DNA of 28,300 bases from Bacillota bacterium (GTDB lineage Bacteria > Bacillota > Clostridia > Acetivibrionales > DTU013), in NCBI GenBank assembly GCA_023411575.1, contig JAEYOP010000046.1, positions 1 to 28,300 on the forward strand. The letters are read 5' to 3'. The notes under the pieces are model-generated. The model saw nothing but the letters and a program-made list of their open reading frames with translations. It ran no database searches and was not told the DNA's origin. Every line of letters starts with the position of its first letter. Position 1 is the first letter of the stretch. Shown in pieces: positions 21,183 through 28,300 of the stretch. A program made the position numbers and the translations under genes.

Positions 21183-22259
21183 TCAGAATTTGACCGCCAC
21201 CTTAAAGTCACCGTATTTCCCCGTGGCATATTCGAAAGCGGCTTCCCAGTCCTTCAGGCCAAACATTCTGCTGACTATGCCATTGGTATTCAGCTTGCCG
21301 TTGGCTATATTTTCTATGACAAAGGGGAAGCAATAGGGGGACAGGTGGACGCCCAGCACATCCAGTTCCTTGCGGTCGCCGATGATGGACCAGTCCAGGG
21401 TGGTGGGCTCGGCGAATACGGAGAATTCCACAAATCTGCCCAGCTTCCGGATCATCTGCATGCCTTGTATTACAGAGGAAGGATGACCTGTGGCTTCGAT
21501 ATAGATATCACAGCCGTAGCCGCCGGTCAACTCCATGATGTTCCGCACCACGTCAACTTTGGACGGGTTCCAGACGATATCCGCGCCGAATTCCGCGGCC
21601 TTTTCCAGACGTTTGTCCACCATATCCAGAACGATAAGCTTCTTGGGGCTGCGCATCCTTGCGTAGGTGATCATACCCAGGCCCAGTGTACCTGCGCCGG
21701 ACAGGACGACGATGTCTTCGCAGCCGATCTGCGCTCGGTCCACGCAGTGCTTGGAGCATGCGTAAGGCTCGATCAGCAAGGCTTTCTCCAGGGGCATGGA
21801 AGCAGGCACCTTATGGATGACGGAATGCTTGACAGGAATACGGACATATTCCGCCAGGCCGCCACAGTAGTCCTTAAAGAAGCCATAGATCCGGTGGGGC
21901 TGGCACATCCAGTAGTGGCCGTCCCCGCAGAACCGGCATTCGCCGCAGGGAGCGATCTGGTCGACGGCGATGCGTTCACCGGTCCTGAAGCCTTTTACTC
22001 TTTCACCGGTATAAGCGATTATGCCGACGAATTCGTGGCCGGGGATAAAAGGGGGTTCCACCCAGGAAGGCTGGGTATCGTCACCCCAGAACATGGCGGC
22101 GCCATGGCGGCATTTCAGGTCTCCGGCGCAGATGCCGCAGCCTTCGGTCCGGATCAGGATATCATCCGGGCCGCATCCAGGGACGGGATAGCTTTCTTCA
22201 AGCCGGAAATCATCGGCGCTGTATGCAACAAGCGCCTTCATCGTACGGGGAACAGACAT
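21183..22259 (-). CDS. Zinc-dependent MDR dehydrogenase, erythritol/threitol dehydrogenase-like
   Basis: This 358-residue medium-chain dehydrogenase oxidises a polyol or alcohol with NAD(P)+. Catalytic zinc ligands are in EGCGICAGDLKCRHG and PGHEFVG. The structural zinc loop is CGECRFCGDGHYWMC, and the nucleotide-binding motif is VVLSGAGTLGLGMITYAR. The insert AMFWGDDTQPSWVEPPFIPGHE and the segment MCQPHRIYGF are characteristic of the erythritol/L-threitol dehydrogenase group as I know it. ATG 22259 has GGAGG about 8 nt upstream; a GTG at 22286 overlapping the previous stop is less likely. As last gene of the ABC operon it probably oxidises the imported polyol. Confidence 0.85.
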   Translation of the reverse strand: MSVPRTMKALVAYSADDFRLEESYPVPGCGPDDILIRTEGCGICAGDLKCRHGAAMFWGDDTQPSWVEPPFIPGHEFVGIIAYTGERVKGFRTGERIAVDQIAPCGECRFCGDGHYWMCQPHRIYGFFKDYCGGLAEYVRIPVKHSVIHKVPASMPLEKALLIEPYACSKHCVDRAQIGCEDIVVLSGAGTLGLGMITYARMRSPKKLIVLDMVDKRLEKAAEFGADIVWNPSKVDVVRNIMELTGGYGCDIYIEATGHPSSVIQGMQMIRKLGRFVEFSVFAEPTTLDWSIIGDRKELDVLGVHLSPYCFPFVIENIANGKLNTNGIVSRMFGLKDWEAAFEYATGKYGDFKVAVKF

Positions 22260-22282
22260 CTTGCTTTCCTCCTTTTCCTCTT

Positions 22283-23641
22283 TCACAGTTCGATAACGGC
22301 ATTGTCCTTTTTCAATTCCAGGCGAAGCTCCCGAACGTCAATTTCAGAGGGAAGCACTCCGTGCCTGAAAGCCACCGCCATAGCGGTTCCCGCTGCCTGG
22401 CCCACCGCCATGCAGGTAGGCATTACGCGTATCATGGCAAAGGCGTCCTGGTCGGCGGAAATCGTTCTTCCGCTCATGAGAAGCCCTTCCAGCGCTTCGG
22501 GTACAAGGCAGCCGTAAGGTATGCCTATCCCATGCTTTACAGGCATCATGGACATGGCCTCGCTGTCGGGGCTGTGTATGTCCACGTTATATCCTGCGAT
22601 TGCGACGGTATCCTCCGGAATTTCAAGGTTTCTGATATTTTCCAGCGTAAGCTGCTTTCTGCCGACGATGCGCCTGCTCTCTCTTACGCCGAGGAAGGGG
22701 ATGATCGAAACAAGCTGGGCGTTTTCAAAGCCGGGAATATACTTTTTCATAAACTGCACCAGTTCCTTCACCTGCCTATGGCAGACAAATTCCGCTTTGA
22801 TGACGCTTTCAAAATCCGTAACGTCCGTATCTATGGAGCGCGTGACATTAATAAACGCCTCCCCGCCGATCTGCTTGGCGATATCGATCATGTTGCGGGG
22901 AATTGTGTATTCTCCAGTTTTTCTTCCTTCCGCCACGATATCACCGAAGCCCATGATCGAGAAGCATTTGTTGTTCACAAAAAAGTCCAGGTTTTGTTCG
23001 ATTCCCGGGAAGGTATCGGGCAATTTATATGCCTCCGGATGCTCGGCAAGGTATTGAAGGAATTTGTCATAATTCACATTACCTAGCTCAAAAGTGATTG
23101 TCGGCGGCTGCATCCCTTTTCCCAGGGCGTTGCCCTTCTCGTACCTGGCGCCGACTTTATACGCGACACAGGCGTCTCCGGTCGCATCTATGATGTAATC
23201 GGATTCAAAGAACATTTCTTCGCCGCGGCAAAATACGCCGACGCCCTTCACTTTGCCGTTGTCGACCTTGACGCTCTTGAGTTCCGCGTAAAGAAGAACG
23301 TCCAGATTCTCCTCCTGCTCGCACATTTCGAATAGAATGATACTCATCCAGGCGCTTTTTACATGGGTCATGGAGTTGAGGATCGGCGAGCGGATATGGC
23401 CGTTCGTCCCGCCAACCTCCCCGAGCCTGTCGATGATCTCCTGGGCGATGCCCCTTACGACGGTATTCCCTGCGCGGTCAAGGAAAGCAAGAAGCGGGAG
23501 TCCCGATACCAGCAAACCGCCGATCTGCGCGTTTTTCTCAACCAATAAAACCTTGAGCCCTTTTCTTGCCGCGGCGATAGCCGCCGGGACCCCGCCGGGA
23601 CCGGATCCGATTACAATCAAATCGTATTTTTTTCGATACAT
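22283..23641 (-). CDS. FAD-dependent oxidoreductase (FAD_oxidored family)
   Basis: This 452-residue flavoprotein has an N-terminal FAD-binding motif DLIVIGSGPGGVPAAIAAARKGLKVLLVEK, then IGGLLVSGLP. A mid-protein SDYIIDATGDACVAYKVGARYEKG and the C-terminal GLLMSGRTISADQDAFAMIRVMPTCMAVGQAAGTA motif are also typical of this family. The substrate is not deducible. GAGGAGAG lies before ATG 23641. It follows the permease gene after 53 bp containing a small hairpin (TTTGACG/CGTCAAA, 23675-23691). Its place between transporter and dehydrogenase suggests an oxidation step on the same sugar or polyol. Confidence 0.88.
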   Translation of the reverse strand: MYRKKYDLIVIGSGPGGVPAAIAAARKGLKVLLVEKNAQIGGLLVSGLPLLAFLDRAGNTVVRGIAQEIIDRLGEVGGTNGHIRSPILNSMTHVKSAWMSIILFEMCEQEENLDVLLYAELKSVKVDNGKVKGVGVFCRGEEMFFESDYIIDATGDACVAYKVGARYEKGNALGKGMQPPTITFELGNVNYDKFLQYLAEHPEAYKLPDTFPGIEQNLDFFVNNKCFSIMGFGDIVAEGRKTGEYTIPRNMIDIAKQIGGEAFINVTRSIDTDVTDFESVIKAEFVCHRQVKELVQFMKKYIPGFENAQLVSIIPFLGVRESRRIVGRKQLTLENIRNLEIPEDTVAIAGYNVDIHSPDSEAMSMMPVKHGIGIPYGCLVPEALEGLLMSGRTISADQDAFAMIRVMPTCMAVGQAAGTAMAVAFRHGVLPSEIDVRELRLELKKDNAVIEL

Positions 23642-23694
23642 TTTTCTCTCCTCTTTATGTCGTTATTTAAGCAATTTGACGGGACGTCAAATGA

Positions 23695-24540
23695 TTATTC
23701 TTTCACTGCGCCTGCAGTCAAGCCGGAAATGAGCATTTTCCCGAGGAATGAAAACACAATGAGCACCGGGACGACCGCAAGCGTTGCGGCGGCCGTCAGC
23801 GGACCCCACTCCCGGCCGAAATACCCAATATAGTTGTAGATGGATACCTGTATCGGGTACAATGCCTGAGAATTAACCAGCACCGACGATACGGTATATT
23901 CGTTCCATGCTCCGATAAAAATCATGAGAGCCGCGCAAGCCAGCGTCGGCTTGCAAATGTTCGGTATAAGGGAAAAAATGATATACCATTTTGACGCGCC
24001 GTCGATCTGCGCCGCCTCCTCGATGGCATAGGGCACGCCCTGCATCCCGCCCAGTACGATCCATACGGCCATCGGAATATTGTATGCGATGTAGATAAGC
24101 GGAAGGGTAAACCATTTGTTGTTCATACCCAGAAAGGAAAACAGCATGTAGTTAGGGACCACCATCGCCGCGCTTCCCATGGAAAGAGGTATTCCGCAGA
24201 CGATCAGGTAGAACAGGGCCTTTTTGGCTTTGAAATGGCAGCGGGTCAGCGCATAGCCCGACAGCATTGCTGAAATAACGCCGACGATTACGGAAGCCAG
24301 ACTGTAAAGGATGCTGTTGATGGCCGCCGCCGAAAAGGAACCTTTGAGTACGGTGAGATAATGCTCTAAACTTGCGGTGAACCCAATGAATTTAGGCGGA
24401 AAGATCATCAGCTCTCGGGCGGTTTTCAGGGAAGTGACCGCGCCCCATAAAAACGGCACAAGATTTATAAAAAGAACCAGGAGAAAAGCGACCGTACAGA
24501 GCGATAGTAAAGCATATTTTGAAATAATTCTAGATTTCAT
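23695..24540 (-). CDS. Carbohydrate ABC transporter permease (MalG-type)
   Basis: This 281-residue inner-membrane permease has six predicted helices and the EAA motif that docks the ATPase (IEEAAQIDGASKWYIIFSLIPNICKP). The C-terminus LISGLTAGAVKE is typical of MalG/AraQ-like subunits. The start overlaps the preceding permease gene by 11 bp. No ATPase gene is in the operon, so a shared MsmX-like ATPase elsewhere is expected. Confidence 0.93.
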   Translation of the reverse strand: MKSRIISKYALLSLCTVAFLLVLFINLVPFLWGAVTSLKTARELMIFPPKFIGFTASLEHYLTVLKGSFSAAAINSILYSLASVIVGVISAMLSGYALTRCHFKAKKALFYLIVCGIPLSMGSAAMVVPNYMLFSFLGMNNKWFTLPLIYIAYNIPMAVWIVLGGMQGVPYAIEEAAQIDGASKWYIIFSLIPNICKPTLACAALMIFIGAWNEYTVSSVLVNSQALYPIQVSIYNYIGYFGREWGPLTAAATLAVVPVLIVFSFLGKMLISGLTAGAVKE

Positions 24541-25441
24541 ACTTCACCGCCTTAATATAAATCACCGCCAGCAGGAAATTCAACAGGCACAGGACAATGG
24601 ACAGCGCGCTGGATTCTCCGAAATGATAGCTCGAAAAGCTCATGCGGTACACCTCGATGGCGACGACCTTTGTGGATGTGCCTGGTCCGCCTGCCAGGAG
24701 CGTAAGCGGGACGTTGAGGTTATTGATATTCGACAGTCCGACGATGATTGCTGAAATGGTCAGGGGCGTCTTGAGCAGGGGAAACCGTATGCGCCAGAAC
24801 AAGTTCCAACGGTTCGCGCCGTCGATAAGCCCCGCTTCCTCGTATTCATGGGGGATCGACTTAAGCCCTGCCAGTATCTGCACCATGACGTATCCGACAA
24901 CGCGCCATGTCATAACGAAGATCAGCGTATAAATGGCAATGCTTTTATCCGTCAGAAAGCCGACCTTGCCGAAACCGATTTGTGAGAGGAGATAGTTCAG
25001 AAGGCCCGTTTCATCCTGGAAGATCCATTTCCACAGCATGGCGGCGACGATCATGGAAGTGACCCAGGGGATCAGGATGATGATCTGCAGGGAATATGCC
25101 GGACGGCTGCTCAACGAGTGGATCCACAAAGCCAGTGCGACGCCGGCAGCCAGGGAAATGGCAAGGCTTATTCCGGAAACGTAAAACGATCTTCCGATGG
25201 ATTTCAGCACCTCGGGATTCGTCATGACATCGAGATAGTTTGAAAATCCCAGAAACCTTGAAAACTGCATGTAGTCGTTGCGGTAAAGGCTGCAGAAGAA
25301 TGCGAAACCAAGCGGAACGACCAAAAAAATGAGTACAAATATCAGTGTGGGGGACATCAATAAATAGGGGAATAGCCTTTTTGCCCCATCCTTGAGCAGG
25401 GGGTGCAGTAAACTGTCCTTATTCTTCATTGCCTTCACCAT
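24530..25441 (-). CDS. Carbohydrate ABC transporter permease (MalF/UgpA-type)
   Basis: This 303-residue permease has an N-terminal cytoplasmic stretch, six helices beginning at LFPYLLMSPTLIFVLIFLVVPLGF, and the EAA motif HEYEEAGLIDGANRWNLFWRIRFP. It pairs with the downstream MalG-type subunit. AAGGAG lies 8 nt before ATG 25441. Confidence 0.93.
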   Translation of the reverse strand: MVKAMKNKDSLLHPLLKDGAKRLFPYLLMSPTLIFVLIFLVVPLGFAFFCSLYRNDYMQFSRFLGFSNYLDVMTNPEVLKSIGRSFYVSGISLAISLAAGVALALWIHSLSSRPAYSLQIIILIPWVTSMIVAAMLWKWIFQDETGLLNYLLSQIGFGKVGFLTDKSIAIYTLIFVMTWRVVGYVMVQILAGLKSIPHEYEEAGLIDGANRWNLFWRIRFPLLKTPLTISAIIVGLSNINNLNVPLTLLAGGPGTSTKVVAIEVYRMSFSSYHFGESSALSIVLCLLNFLLAVIYIKAVKYEI

Positions 25442-25471
25442 TGACCAGGCTCCTTCGCTTTCTTAATTTAT

Positions 25472-25500
25472 GCGGGGAGTCTTTGCGAAGGACTCCCCGC
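25472..25500 (-). other. Intergenic hairpin between binding-protein and permease genes
   Basis: GCGGGGAGTC (25472-25481) and GACTCCCCGC (25491-25500) form a perfect 10-bp stem with a 9-nt loop and no T-run. Such hairpins after the binding-protein gene usually act as an mRNA stabiliser or partial terminator, giving more binding protein than permease. Confidence 0.7.
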
Positions 25501-25514
25501 GCTCCTTGAGAAAT

Positions 25515-26918
25515 TTATCTGTCCACGTTTCTGTCTGTAAAATCCTGCGCCGCTTTTTTCAAAGCGTCTTCCACGCTGAGGCCGTCGTTGAACGCATAAA
25601 TCATCGCGTTTTGAAGATCGAGCGTGAAGCCGGTTATACCATAGGAACCGGAGAACACCAGTGCCGACTTGGTATAGATTTTCTGGGTCGCCGTCATCCA
25701 GGAGTTGGCCGGCGTGTTGATGAAATCCGCGGCGGTTTCAAACGTCGAGTTGAGGACCGGCATCTGGTTGGCTTCCGTTACCCACATTTTATCCGCCTCG
25801 GGGGATACCAGATACTCCAGGAATCTTCCCGCGGCCGCCTTGTTCTTGCTGCCGGACCATACTGCTGTGTTCCAGGCGTAAGCGTTTGCAATGGAGTTGC
25901 CCTGTCCGTTGTTCCATTCCGGATAGGACATAAAGTCCACGTAATTCGGGTCGAAGGAGGTAAGGCTCTTGACGGTGGGCATGCGCACCGAGCCGCCGGA
26001 AATCATTGCGAACTGGCCTGCTTCAAACATGTTGTAAACTTCTTCGGAAGTAAGGGCAACACAGCTTGGAGGCATTACCTTGTATTTATTGATCAGGTCG
26101 AGTTGGAACTGAAGCCCCGCTTTTCCGGCCTCACCGGACCAATTGTTCGGGCGGCCGTCTTCCGTAAAAATGCCGCCTTCCTGGCTGAAGAGAACCGTCG
26201 GCAGTACGCCGTGGGGGTCGGTCACATCCGTACTGTAGCCTACGCCGTAGCCATAAACCTGAAGCTTGTCCTCGTTGACATAGGTAAGCTTCTGCGCCGC
26301 CTTTGCGAGGTCGTCCCAGGTTTTGAGCTCTTCCGGTTTTATACCGAATTTATCAAACAGATCCGTCCGGTACATAATACCGAAGGTGCCGGAGAATAGA
26401 GGGATTTCATGGTGATATTTACCGTCATAGCCCGCCCTGAACAGTTCGGTATCTATATCCGCAAGCTGTTCTGGCGTCCAGCTTCCCAGGAACATGTTCT
26501 CAAGCGGTTCCATGCATCCCGATGCAATCGCTTCGCCGAGGTTGGCCATATTGATCATAAAAATATCGGGAGCATTGCCTGCCGCGTGTCCGGCGATGAC
26601 TTTGGCGGACATCGTCGTCCATTCCTGCGTTTCAACGTTTACAACGACCCCGGGGTTTGCGGCCTGAAAGCTGTCGATCAGTTTGCCGAGCACTACGGCG
26701 CGCGCGTTGGTCGACGACAGATCAAGGAATGTCCACATGGTAAGATTTGCAGGCTTTAAGGTCTCTTCCGATTCACTTGCGGCAGGTTCGGAAGAGGGCG
26801 CCGTTGTCTGCAGGGCAGACTCTGTTTCTGGCGGTGCGGACTCCGATGAGGAACACCCTGCGAACAAACTCAATGACAGCATCAGGAGCAATACGATTGC
26901 GGTGACTTTTTTGCCCAT
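25515..26918 (-). CDS. ABC transporter sugar-binding lipoprotein (family 1)
   Basis: This 467-residue extracellular solute-binding protein has a lipoprotein signal (MGKKVTAIVLLLMLSLSLFAGC; lipobox LFAGC), a Ser/Glu/Pro-rich linker, then a family 1 fold. Features include NLTMWTFLDLSS, the segment FQAANPGVVVNVETQEWTTMSAKVIAGHAAGNAPDIF and AGQFAMISGGSVRMP. AGGAGGG is before ATG 26918. As the first operon gene behind a LacI-type operator it sets the transport specificity, probably for an oligosaccharide, glycoside or polyol. Confidence 0.93.
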   Translation of the reverse strand: MGKKVTAIVLLLMLSLSLFAGCSSSESAPPETESALQTTAPSSEPAASESEETLKPANLTMWTFLDLSSTNARAVVLGKLIDSFQAANPGVVVNVETQEWTTMSAKVIAGHAAGNAPDIFMINMANLGEAIASGCMEPLENMFLGSWTPEQLADIDTELFRAGYDGKYHHEIPLFSGTFGIMYRTDLFDKFGIKPEELKTWDDLAKAAQKLTYVNEDKLQVYGYGVGYSTDVTDPHGVLPTVLFSQEGGIFTEDGRPNNWSGEAGKAGLQFQLDLINKYKVMPPSCVALTSEEVYNMFEAGQFAMISGGSVRMPTVKSLTSFDPNYVDFMSYPEWNNGQGNSIANAYAWNTAVWSGSKNKAAAGRFLEYLVSPEADKMWVTEANQMPVLNSTFETAADFINTPANSWMTATQKIYTKSALVFSGSYGITGFTLDLQNAMIYAFNDGLSVEDALKKAAQDFTDRNVDR

Positions 26919-26979
26919 TTTTTTCCCTCCTAAAATATATTTAAAGTATTACCATTTGCGCCAGCGTTGAATTTTATAG

Positions 26980-26995
26980 ATCGTAACGTTACGAT
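26980..26995. promoter_or_regulatory. LacI-family operator at the transport operon promoter
   Basis: ATCGTAACGTTACGAT is a perfect 16-bp palindrome with the central CG typical of LacI/GalR operators. It lies 62 bp upstream of the binding-protein start, between TTGTCA (complement of 26999-27004) and TATAAA on the minus strand. Its sequence is nearly the same as the two sites before the regulator gene. Confidence 0.85.
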
Positions 26996-27022
26996 TTTTG
27001 ACAAAATAAATCGGACCTTCCC

Positions 27023-28069
27023 TTATTCCGATTCAGCTAGATTTTTGACAGATTTCCTTTCAACGATGTCGCACGGCAAAACAATGCCGTCCTGTTTTTT
27101 TGACGGATTTTTGAGACGCTCGAGGATCAGGCGGCACGCTTCCCGGGACATCCGGTCCTTATTCCAGTCGACGCTGGATAAAGGCGGATTCATATAGGAA
27201 GAGATGACGAGGTTCTCATATCCCAGAAGGGAAATATCATCCGGGATACGAATCCTTTCCTCGTAAAAATACTGGTACGCTCCTGCTGCAAGAATGTCAG
27301 CGCCGAAGATCACCGCCGTCGGAAATTTCTCTTTCGGCAGCCCGCATATTTTTTTCGCAGTCTCATAGCCGTGGGAATACATGAATTTGCATTCAAACAA
27401 AAGAGCCTCGTCAAATTTCATCCCGGCTTCCTCCAGCCCTTTTTTGTACCCCCGGAGCTTGAGGGGGTAAGCATAGGACACGGAGTCGCCGCTGACATAG
27501 GCGATTTTTTTATGTCCGTTCTTCACAAAATAACGGACGGCCATCAGTATGGACTCGGTATAATCGTTGATCACATAATCGGTAATATCGCTGAAGGTTC
27601 CGACGGTCACCAGCACATTCGTTTCTTTTTTCAGCAATTCTATGAATTCGCCTTTATAGAGCGAGCCGACCACCATTGCTCCGTCCACGCGTTTTTGCTC
27701 TATGATTTTCGGAAGCTCCGAGCTTCCTTCCCTATGGACAAAGTTTTCGATCAGCAAGCCGTAGCCCGTTGTTTTGATCACTTCCGCAATTTCGTTTATA
27801 TAGTCGGTGTAAAAAATATCGTTATCGCTGTGATAATGGTTTTTCTGGGAGCTGCTTTTGTCATAAACCATGGTAATGAGGCCGATGTTCTGCTTCCTGT
27901 TTGTAACAAGCTCTCTTGCGGAAATATTAGGAATATACCCGAGTTCGTTTATAGCATTGAGAACTCTTTCCCGGGTGGAGGGCTTTACGCAGTCGAGTCC
28001 GTTTACAACGGCTGAAACCGTGGTAGGGGAAACTTTCGCAGCTTTTGCCACATCTTTGATCGATGCCAT
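27023..28069 (-). CDS. LacI-family transcriptional regulator
   Basis: This 348-residue repressor has an N-terminal helix-turn-helix and hinge (MASIKDVAKAAKVSPTTVSAVVNG...RERVLNAINELGYIPNISARELV) and a C-terminal periplasmic-binding-like effector domain. Segments NIGLITMVYD, GVDGAMVVGS-like VDGAMVVGS, KIAYVSGD, and DDISLLGYENL with SSVDWNKDRM are family hallmarks. It precedes the ABC operon in the same orientation, with 104 bp between. It is predicted to repress both the operon and itself through the palindromes at 26980 and 28089-28118, released by the imported sugar or a metabolite. Confidence 0.93.
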   Translation of the reverse strand: MASIKDVAKAAKVSPTTVSAVVNGLDCVKPSTRERVLNAINELGYIPNISARELVTNRKQNIGLITMVYDKSSSQKNHYHSDNDIFYTDYINEIAEVIKTTGYGLLIENFVHREGSSELPKIIEQKRVDGAMVVGSLYKGEFIELLKKETNVLVTVGTFSDITDYVINDYTESILMAVRYFVKNGHKKIAYVSGDSVSYAYPLKLRGYKKGLEEAGMKFDEALLFECKFMYSHGYETAKKICGLPKEKFPTAVIFGADILAAGAYQYFYEERIRIPDDISLLGYENLVISSYMNPPLSSVDWNKDRMSREACRLILERLKNPSKKQDGIVLPCDIVERKSVKNLAESE

Positions 28070-28088
28070 GGATTCACCAGCCTTAAAA

Positions 28089-28118
28089 ATCTTAACGTTA
28101 AGATCGTAACGTTAAGAT
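28089..28118. promoter_or_regulatory. Two overlapping LacI-family operators before the regulator gene
   Basis: ATCTTAACGTTAAGAT (28089-28104, perfect palindrome) and ATCGTAACGTTAAGAT (28103-28118, one asymmetric pair) overlap by 2 bp, with centres 14 bp apart. They cover the predicted transcription start of the regulator gene, indicating autoregulation. Confidence 0.87.
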
Positions 28119-28119
28119 A

Positions 28120-28148
28120 AATATACTACGAATGAACCGGTTTGTCAA
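28120..28148 (-). promoter_or_regulatory. Promoter of the LacI-family regulator
   Basis: On the minus strand TTGACA (28148-28143) and TATATT (28125-28120) are spaced by 17 nt. The tandem operators begin 2 bp after the -10. Confidence 0.8.
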
Positions 28149-28218
28149 TATACTATTCGATTGCAATTTGAGCCCTTAAATGAAAAAGAAAATTCCACAT
28201 TTGGGTTGAGAAGTAGAA

Positions 28219-28247
28219 TTTAGTATTGCATGAAATTCCTGTACAAT
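28219..28247 (+). promoter_or_regulatory. Possible promoter of the gene starting at 28285
   Basis: TTTAGT (28219-28224), 17 nt, TACAAT (28242-28247). The -35 is a weak match. Otherwise 28149-28284 shows nothing but AT-rich sequence and the ribosome site. Confidence 0.35.
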
Positions 28248-28284
28248 AAGGTTGGTTCCCTGCCTGCATTGGAAAGGAGTTATC

Positions 28285-28300
28285 ATGTCGAAAGAAATCA
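28285..28300 (+). CDS. Start of a divergent gene, 3'-truncated
   Basis: AAAGGAG (28273-28279) stands 5 nt before ATG 28285, and the frame reads MSKEI to the window end. Too little is visible to name a product. It is divergent from the LacI regulator. Confidence 0.6.

Overview
The window looks like chromosomal DNA of a strictly anaerobic, fermentative Firmicute of class Clostridia. Evidence: an NADH-linked [FeFe] hydrogenase, bifunctional AdhE, Rex-type operators, purine-rich Shine-Dalgarno sites, a PdaB-like deacetylase of the spore former type, and moderate GC. I cannot name the species.

Layout. (1) 1-6428 (+) is a hydrogen metabolism block: the C-terminal part of the NuoF-like HydB subunit, catalytic [FeFe] hydrogenase HydA, a thioredoxin-like [2Fe-2S] protein and a small Cys-rich protein. 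A consensus promoter carrying a perfect Rex operator follows. Behind it lie a second thioredoxin-like ferredoxin, a sensory-type [FeFe] hydrogenase fused to PAS, and a SpoIIE/PP2C-type phosphatase. (2) 6483-9308 (+) is adhE, with a Rex-like box in front and an unusual N-terminal extension built of 12-residue repeats. (3) 9309-11198 holds degenerate tandem repeats, a TnpB-like gene whose RuvC catalytic residues are replaced (first Asp to Ser, last Asp to Glu), and a multi-hairpin 3' region ending in a strong terminator. It resembles a domesticated, nuclease-dead TnpB (TldR-like) locus and is the best candidate here for an undescribed system. (4) 11337-15338 (+) carries small housekeeping and hypothetical genes: polysaccharide deacetylase, a degenerate Mur-ligase-like protein, a double OB-fold SSB-like protein, a small P-loop protein and a ferritin-like protein. 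(5) 15369-20965 has mixed strands: a Ser/Gln-rich lipoprotein, a 99-bp palindromic element, a membrane spermidine-synthase-like protein, a nitroreductase and an acyltransferase. (6) 21183-28069 (-) is a LacI-controlled sugar or polyol operon: solute-binding protein, two permeases, an FAD oxidoreductase and a threitol/erythritol-dehydrogenase-like MDR enzyme. Its LacI regulator is upstream, and near-identical palindromic operators lie at both promoters. A + strand gene begins at 28285.

How it fits together. HydBA and AdhE are alternative sinks for fermentative reductant. The Rex boxes and the H2-sensor/phosphatase pair suggest that both NADH/NAD+ ratio and H2 are monitored. The dead TnpB-like gene sits directly downstream of adhE with no visible terminator between them, so it may be co-transcribed; any regulatory role is inference.
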